From assembly GCF_008930665.1 (NCBI RefSeq), contig NZ_PQMG01000003.1:372001-436000 (forward strand): a stretch of 64,000 nucleotides of DNA. Reading direction: 5' to 3'. Source of the DNA: Corynebacterium sp. 74A. Its GTDB lineage: Bacteria > Actinomycetota > Actinomycetes > Mycobacteriales > Mycobacteriaceae. Numbering within the stretch: the first letter of the stretch is position 1; every line of letters begins with the position of its first letter. The notes beneath the pieces are model-generated. The model did no database searches, was not told where the DNA came from, and worked only from the letters and a program-made list of their open reading frames with translations. This document shows positions 59,571 through 64,000 of this stretch, piece by piece. The position numbers and the translations under genes were made by a program.

Positions 59571-59640
59571 GAATGGGAGAGATCTTTCTCACAGCACACC
59601 TGAGACTACATTAAAGACATCCCATGTCTCATGGGGCTAT

Positions 59641-59663
59641 GGACTTCCTTTATGAGGAAGTCC
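59641..59663 (+). terminator. Hairpin after the radical SAM gene
   Basis: GGACTTCC pairs with GGAAGTCC, loop of 7; followed by TAAAAAAG. A weak terminator at best. A second hairpin (about 59751-59773, GGGTTGCCC/GGGCGACCC) sits in the leader of the next gene. Confidence 0.5.
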
Positions 59664-59790
59664 TAAAAAAGTCACTTTTCGGTCACTAATGGGGTCATTG
59701 TGCATTGGTCATGCTTCGTACTCTCCCGCTACAAATAGTTTCCACTAGGGTTGCCCATCCCGGGCGACCCCCGTGCCCGGAAAGGACACC

Positions 59791-60561
59791 ATGAAGACAC
59801 TCTCGCAGCGCCCGCTTTTGGCTAGCTTCGGCGTTGTTGTCATTGCCCTTCTCAGCCTCTACTTGGGAAGTGTTGTGACTGGTAAACCCGCAATTAACAC
59901 CGGTCCAGCCCTCTTAGCTTATGTTATTCCGCTCATCGTGGCCTGCGCCGGTCTAAGGTGGCTGAAACTCGGCAACCTCATCTCCCCAGCTGGGTTCCGC
60001 CTCACGGATTTACTGCGATTTGGCTGGCCGCTGCTTGCCGTATCGACCATGTTTTTCGCGGTGAATACCCTCTTCGGAGAGGAACCCTCCGCACAGCAAA
60101 GCGAGGGCGCGACGAAGCGGCTGATGTTTTTAGTACTCATCATGGCTGCTACAGCCTTCTTCGAAGAAGTCATCTTCCGCGGCATCATCCTGCAGATTCT
60201 TCTCAACGGCGCCACACTCTCCCCTACCCGTTCTGTCGTACTCACCGCTGTAGTCTTCTCCCTCATCCACTTTGCCAACTTGACTCGGACTCCCGAGATG
60301 ATCATCGGCACCATCAGCCAGGTGTTCTACACCTTCGTGCTGGGGGTCTTCCTTGGCGCGCTGATGCTGCATACTCAAAACCTGTGGGTGCCTATCATCG
60401 GCCACTTAGTGTTCAATGTGCTTGGTAGCTTTACCAGCATTTACGTCCTGCCAGACACAAAGCTCGAGGATATTACGATCTTCGGCGCTATCCTGCAGCT
60501 CGTGCTGATCTCTCCCCTCCTCATTTACGGACTGCGCTGGTTGAAAAAAGCCAACAGCTAG
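59791..60561 (+). CDS. CPBP (CAAX-type) intramembrane metalloprotease
   Basis: 256 residues with about eight membrane helices. AFFEEVIFRGIIL gives the EExxxR motif, VVFSLIHFAN the second metal ligand His, and PIIGHLVFNVLG the HxxxN/B motif. Members cut membrane proteins or protect against bacteriocins; none of those roles is evident here. GGAAAGGA precedes the ATG. A hairpin in the 5' leader may limit translation. Confidence 0.9.
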   Translation: MKTLSQRPLLASFGVVVIALLSLYLGSVVTGKPAINTGPALLAYVIPLIVACAGLRWLKLGNLISPAGFRLTDLLRFGWPLLAVSTMFFAVNTLFGEEPSAQQSEGATKRLMFLVLIMAATAFFEEVIFRGIILQILLNGATLSPTRSVVLTAVVFSLIHFANLTRTPEMIIGTISQVFYTFVLGVFLGALMLHTQNLWVPIIGHLVFNVLGSFTSIYVLPDTKLEDITIFGAILQLVLISPLLIYGLRWLKKANS

Positions 60562-60647
60562 CACCGATCAGCCACTGTGCGGAGCGCTACCCACTTGATT
60601 CTCAACCATCTGGTGTTCTGCGAACACCTCCCCTATGGTGGTTCGAC

Positions 60648-61718
60648 GTGAATACAGAGATTACCTTCCCCGACTCTATGACCTTGCCCGCAGATACGCT
60701 CGTGCAGGCGGCGATGACGTCCACGGTGGATACCACTGTCGATACCCTCGGCTCGTGGTGGGATCAGCCCCTAGTGCAGGAGTGGCTGATCTCCAAGCCG
60801 ATCCACATTGTCATCATTGTGATCGTGGCGATCGCCCTTAACTATTTCCTGCGCAAGCTCATTACTAAGGTATCCGAGAACGCTGCCGCCAGTGATAAGC
60901 GATCCAAGATCGGTTTTGGTGTCGCCCATAATGATCCCGTCGAGGAGGAAGAGGATCCGAAAAAGGCCGAGCTGCTGCGCCAACAGCTTGCCGCCCAGGA
61001 TAAAGCCCGAGCGCAGCGTCGTGAAGCGCGCATGATGACTCTCGCCACGGTGGGGCGCTCGGCCGTGTCCATCGTGGTGTGGGTGTGGGCGGCGCTCGCG
61101 ATCCTCGATGAGGTGGGCGTGAATGTGACCCCGCTGATCGCCTCCGCTGGTGTTGTGGGTGTGGCCCTCGGCTTCGGCGCCCAGGCACTGGTCAAGGACT
61201 TCCTCTCCGGCATCTTCATGATGATCGAGGACCAGTACGGCGTGGGCGATACCATCTCCGTCGGTGATGTCGCCGGCGATGTGGAGGATGTGTCGCTGCG
61301 TGTGACCACCGTGCGCGATGTGGACGGTGTGCTCTGGTTCGTGCGCAACGGCGAGATTCTCTCGGTGGGTAACTATTCCCAGGGCTACTCCATCGCGCGA
61401 ATTGAAATCCCCGTGTCGCTGTCTGCAGATGTTGATGCCGCGCAAAAGACCATCTTCGACACTGTGCAGCGCTCTGCTGCCGCCGAGGAATACCGCGCCG
61501 ATATTCTGGGCGATCCCGAGTTGGCGGGTATCTCCAAGTTCAATGTGGACCACATGGTGGTGCGCGTGAATATCAAGGTCATGCCTGCGCAGAAGTGGGC
61601 GGTGGAGCGTGCCATGACGGCCGAGATTATGAAGGCTATGAACGCCGCCGACATCCATGCCCCCTACCGCTTCGGTTATGGTTTCGGTGCACCTGGCGCT
61701 CCAGCGGGCCTCGAATAG
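60648..61718 (+). CDS. Small-conductance mechanosensitive channel, MscS family
   Basis: 356 residues from GTG 60648. One membrane helix near 47-66, a charged cytoplasmic stretch (EEEEDPKKAELLRQQLAAQD), then TM helices and the MscS pore segment GVVGVALGFGAQALVKDFLS, followed by the beta domain (GDTISVGDVAGDVEDVSLR). It lacks the long extra C terminus of the glutamate exporter MscCG, so I would not give it that role. It relieves turgor on osmotic downshock. Confidence 0.92.
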   Translation: MNTEITFPDSMTLPADTLVQAAMTSTVDTTVDTLGSWWDQPLVQEWLISKPIHIVIIVIVAIALNYFLRKLITKVSENAAASDKRSKIGFGVAHNDPVEEEEDPKKAELLRQQLAAQDKARAQRREARMMTLATVGRSAVSIVVWVWAALAILDEVGVNVTPLIASAGVVGVALGFGAQALVKDFLSGIFMMIEDQYGVGDTISVGDVAGDVEDVSLRVTTVRDVDGVLWFVRNGEILSVGNYSQGYSIARIEIPVSLSADVDAAQKTIFDTVQRSAAAEEYRADILGDPELAGISKFNVDHMVVRVNIKVMPAQKWAVERAMTAEIMKAMNAADIHAPYRFGYGFGAPGAPAGLE

Positions 61719-61729
61719 TCACCTTGGCT

Positions 61730-61772
61730 CTACTCTCGCCGTGGCGTAGTGCCACGGTTTAGCAGAGAGTAG
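61730..61772. terminator. Nested hairpin between mscS and the hydrolase gene
   Basis: Outer stem TCTACTCTC/GAGAGTAGA and inner CCGTGGC (61739-61745)/GCCACGG (61751-61757). It overlaps the last codons of the convergent hydrolase gene. A further perfect inverted repeat (61780-61807) lies inside that gene's 3' end. Confidence 0.75.
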
Positions 61773-62658
61773 ATATCCACAGCAGCAGGTCTTCATAGAC
61801 CTGCTGCTTATTTGTTTCCTGCAGGATTTCGTGTCGCTTACCCGGGTACACCACGGCGCTGACGCGGTCGACTCCCGCGGCATCGTAGCGATTAGCCACT
61901 TGGGTGGCTCCGGTAGCCCCGCCCACAGGGTCCTTGGCCCCAGAGACCACCAGAATGGGCAAGTCGCGAGGGGTGGCGCTAAACGTGGCGCGAGTATTCA
62001 CCCGCCTATGAGCACTGAGAAAATCGGCGAAGAATTGATTGGTGGGAACGAAGCCACACAGCGGATCCGCGCGATAGCTATCCACCACCGCAGGATCGGA
62101 ACAGAGCCAGTCCACACTGGTGCGACGCTCGAAGCCCTTGTTATAGCCGGCAAAAACCAGGTTGTTGAGCAGGTGTGCCGTGCACCGCGGTTTCCGCTCG
62201 GCCAGGGCAGAGGCCAGCAGCAGACCTGGGGAGGCATAGCACGGCCACCGGCCAGTACCCACGAGAATCGCCCCCGCGAGGGGCTGATAGCCGCGGGTGA
62301 GGTAGTCACGGGTGGCGAAAGACCCCATGGAGTGGCCGAGCATAATCCACGGCACATCCGGGTAGGTGCGCTGGAAATGCGTGCGCACCAAGGAGATGTC
62401 CTCCACTACGCGCGACCAGCCATTCTCATCCGCGAAGTGGCCGAGCACGCCGCTGGTGACGGCCTCGGGTCCATGGCCGCGATGATCATGGGCCACGACC
62501 GCAATATCGTTGCTATTCAGAAACTGCGCCAGCTCATCGTAGCGGCCTGCGTGTTCGGCCATGCCATGCACGATCTGCACTACCTGGCGCGGCTTGTCCA
62601 CCGGCCAGTGATAAGTGCGGGTTCTGATTCCATCGTGAGTGATCACACCGTTGATCAT
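61759..62658 (-). CDS. Alpha/beta hydrolase, monoacylglycerol-lipase-like
   Basis: 299 residues from MINGVITHDGIRTRTYHWPV; 11 more codons are open upstream. VQIVHGMAEHAGRYDELAQF is the oxyanion region, IMLGHSMGSFATRDYL holds the nucleophile Ser in GxSxG, GAKDPVGG the acid, and KRHEILQET the His. Family members hydrolyse monoacylglycerol or phospholipid esters; the substrate is unknown. A near copy of the intergenic 14-bp motif (62700-62713, one mismatch) lies 42 bp upstream. Confidence 0.93.
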   Translation of the reverse strand: MINGVITHDGIRTRTYHWPVDKPRQVVQIVHGMAEHAGRYDELAQFLNSNDIAVVAHDHRGHGPEAVTSGVLGHFADENGWSRVVEDISLVRTHFQRTYPDVPWIMLGHSMGSFATRDYLTRGYQPLAGAILVGTGRWPCYASPGLLLASALAERKPRCTAHLLNNLVFAGYNKGFERRTSVDWLCSDPAVVDSYRADPLCGFVPTNQFFADFLSAHRRVNTRATFSATPRDLPILVVSGAKDPVGGATGATQVANRYDAAGVDRVSAVVYPGKRHEILQETNKQQVYEDLLLWISTLC

Positions 62659-62768
62659 TGGGTTCTCTCGCCACACATCCTTGTTCTTCACACGTTCCGC
62701 GCTTCTCGACGCCGCCCTCGAGTGTTTAAGCCTAGCCGCAGCAGCACACGTGGTGCTGCTAGCGCGGC

Positions 62769-64000
62769 TTAAATCACGTAGTGCACATAGCGCTGCTCCT
62801 CCAAACGGGCGCGGAGCACCCGCCCGGGAATGGCGTGCACCAGCCTGCGGGTGAAATCGTCGGAGGGGTTCTCGAACACCTCGGCCACCGGCCCATAGTC
62901 CACCTGGCGTCCGCGTTGCATCACCGAGACCGTGGAGGAAATGGCGCGCACAACCGCCAGGTCGTGGGAAATAAAAACATAGGTCAGCCCCAGCTCCTCT
63001 TGGAGATCGTGCAAGGTTTCGAGAATCTGGGCCTGCACCGTCACATCGAGCGCGGAAACCGCCTCATCAAGCACGATGAGCTCGGGGCGCACCACGAGGG
63101 CACGGGCGATCGCGGCACGTTGCAGCTGCCCACCGGAGAGCTCCCGCGGTCGGCGGGACGCCAAGGCGGGATCGAGGTGCACCTTGCTGAATCCCTCCTC
63201 CACATGTTCCTGCAGCTCGCGGCGACGCCGCGAGTGTCCGAAGTTTCGCAGCGGCTCCGCTACCGACTCACCTAAGCTCAACCGCGGGTCGAAGGAGGAG
63301 TAGGGGTTTTGATAGACCAGTTGGACGCGGCGGCGCAGCGAGCGCACCTGCGCCGGCGAGGCATCGCTGAGCGAGGTATCCCCGAGGAGCACCCGGCCAG
63401 CAGAGGGAGTGTGGAACATGGAGATAATGCGCCCGATCGTGGTCTTTCCCGAGCCCGACTCGCCCACCAGCCCGTGCGTGGTACCGCGGCCAACCTCGAA
63501 GGAGACATCGTCCACGGCAGTCACCCCCGGAAAGCTCTTCGAGAGCCGCTCCACACTCAGCAAAGGGGCGTTCTCTGCCGGCTCTACTGCCGCTGGCATG
63601 GTCGGGCTATTCAACGAGGGCGCATGGGAGATGAGTCTCTGGGTGTAGTCCTCCCGCGGGGCACCCATCACTCGCGCGGAGGTGCCGGACTCGACCACCT
63701 GTCCCTTATTCATCACCATGATGCGATCCGCGCGATCGCCCGCCACCGCGAGATCGTGGGTAATGAGCAGCACGCCGGCCTCGAGCTCGCGGGTCATTTC
63801 GGCCAGCACATCGAGCACCACATCCTGCACCGTTACATCCAGCGCCGAGGTGGGTTCGTCGGCGATGATGAGCTCCGGTTCGCCGGCGATGGCGGCGGCG
63901 ATGAGCGCGCGCTGGCGCAACCCACCCGAGAGCTCGTGCGGGTATTGGCCATAGCGCAGCTCGGGTCGATCCACCCCCACCTTGTCCAAGAGCTCCACCA
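62769..64000 (-). CDS. Fused double ATPase of a peptide-type ABC transporter, C-terminal part
   Basis: Runs off the right edge; about 410 residues visible. The first ATPase domain is cut short but shows the signature ELSGGLRQRALIAA and Walker B ELIIADEPTSALD. The second has Walker A GESGSGKTTIGRI, signature ELSGGQLQRAAIARAL and Walker B LIVLDEAVSALD, with Glu then Ala in place of the usual EP. Same family as the ATPase at 46477 but clearly a different protein. No Cys-rich tail in this one. Confidence 0.92.
   Translation of the reverse strand, partial: VELLDKVGVDRPELRYGQYPHELSGGLRQRALIAAAIAGEPELIIADEPTSALDVTVQDVVLDVLAEMTRELEAGVLLITHDLAVAGDRADRIMVMNKGQVVESGTSARVMGAPREDYTQRLISHAPSLNSPTMPAAVEPAENAPLLSVERLSKSFPGVTAVDDVSFEVGRGTTHGLVGESGSGKTTIGRIISMFHTPSAGRVLLGDTSLSDASPAQVRSLRRRVQLVYQNPYSSFDPRLSLGESVAEPLRNFGHSRRRRELQEHVEEGFSKVHLDPALASRRPRELSGGQLQRAAIARALVVRPELIVLDEAVSALDVTVQAQILETLHDLQEELGLTYVFISHDLAVVRAISSTVSVMQRGRQVDYGPVAEVFENPSDDFTRRLVHAIPGRVLRARLEEQRYVHYVI

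Noticed and set aside
60648..61718. MscS protein as the glutamate exporter MscCG
   Set aside because: It lacks the long C-terminal extension that marks MscCG.

Overview
The window looks like the chromosome of a Corynebacterium or a close relative. The evidence is gene order (comEA-comEC-holA-rpsT; proB, a 2-hydroxyacid dehydrogenase and proA together; obg-rpmA-rplU-rne; valS-folC-DUF4233-ndk; tig-clpP1-clpP2 near clpX), an LGFP-type lipoprotein, an Rv2466c-type mycothiol-linked DsbA protein, DtxR- and GlxR-like sites and G+C-rich coding sequence. I cannot name the species from sequence alone. Most of the window is ordinary housekeeping DNA; one accessory island near the left end is not.

Layout. 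1-2620: start of lepA, a solo PemK/MazF-like protein, rpsT and holA. 2621-12114: a CRISPR-Cas island set into the 3' end of comEC. It contains a decayed second comEC tail, an array of 31 repeats and 30 spacers, and a four-gene cas operon (cas6e, csb1, csb2, cas3). 12090-22453: competence genes comEC/comEA, degV, a histidine phosphatase, rsfS, nadD, proline synthesis (proA, proB), obgE and rpmA. 22484-29743: rplU, RNase E, transhydrogenase pntAB and ndk. 29813-36559: two small membrane proteins, DUF4233, folC, valS, an ArsR regulator and mdh. 37037-43613: a TetR regulator, clpX, an LGFP lipoprotein, clpP2/clpP1, tig and tRNA-Pro. 44447-50261: a complete peptide-type ABC importer operon behind a poly-C-rich upstream region. 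50499-64000: a MerR/TipAS regulator, tRNA-Gly, several surface or secreted proteins, rpiB, pepN, a radical SAM protein, a CPBP protease, MscS, a lipase-like hydrolase and part of another double ABC ATPase.

The notable system is the CRISPR-Cas locus. Its effector genes look like subtype I-G (formerly I-U): Cas3 with the HD domain after the helicase, plus Csb1/Cas7 and Csb2/Cas5. The processing nuclease and repeats look like subtype I-E: a stand-alone Cas6e-like protein, and 28-bp repeats with a short GC stem that would leave an 8-nt handle. There is no separate cas8/csx17 and no cas1, cas2 or cas4. Cas3 carries a C-terminal extension of about 267 residues that may hold a reduced large subunit, and Csb2 seems to lack the glycine-rich Cas6 end. 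Operon and array are read in the same direction (minus strand), with the leader between cas3 and the array.

The island is bounded by a 66-bp direct repeat (first 39 bp identical) equal to the end of comEC. Recombination between the copies would remove 9,494 bp and restore a comEC-holA junction overlapping by ATGA. This suggests a single-crossover insertion of DNA that carried a diverged comEC tail. A second, weaker signal is a 14-bp motif, GGCGTCGATAAGCG, found mostly in intergenic gaps across the window.
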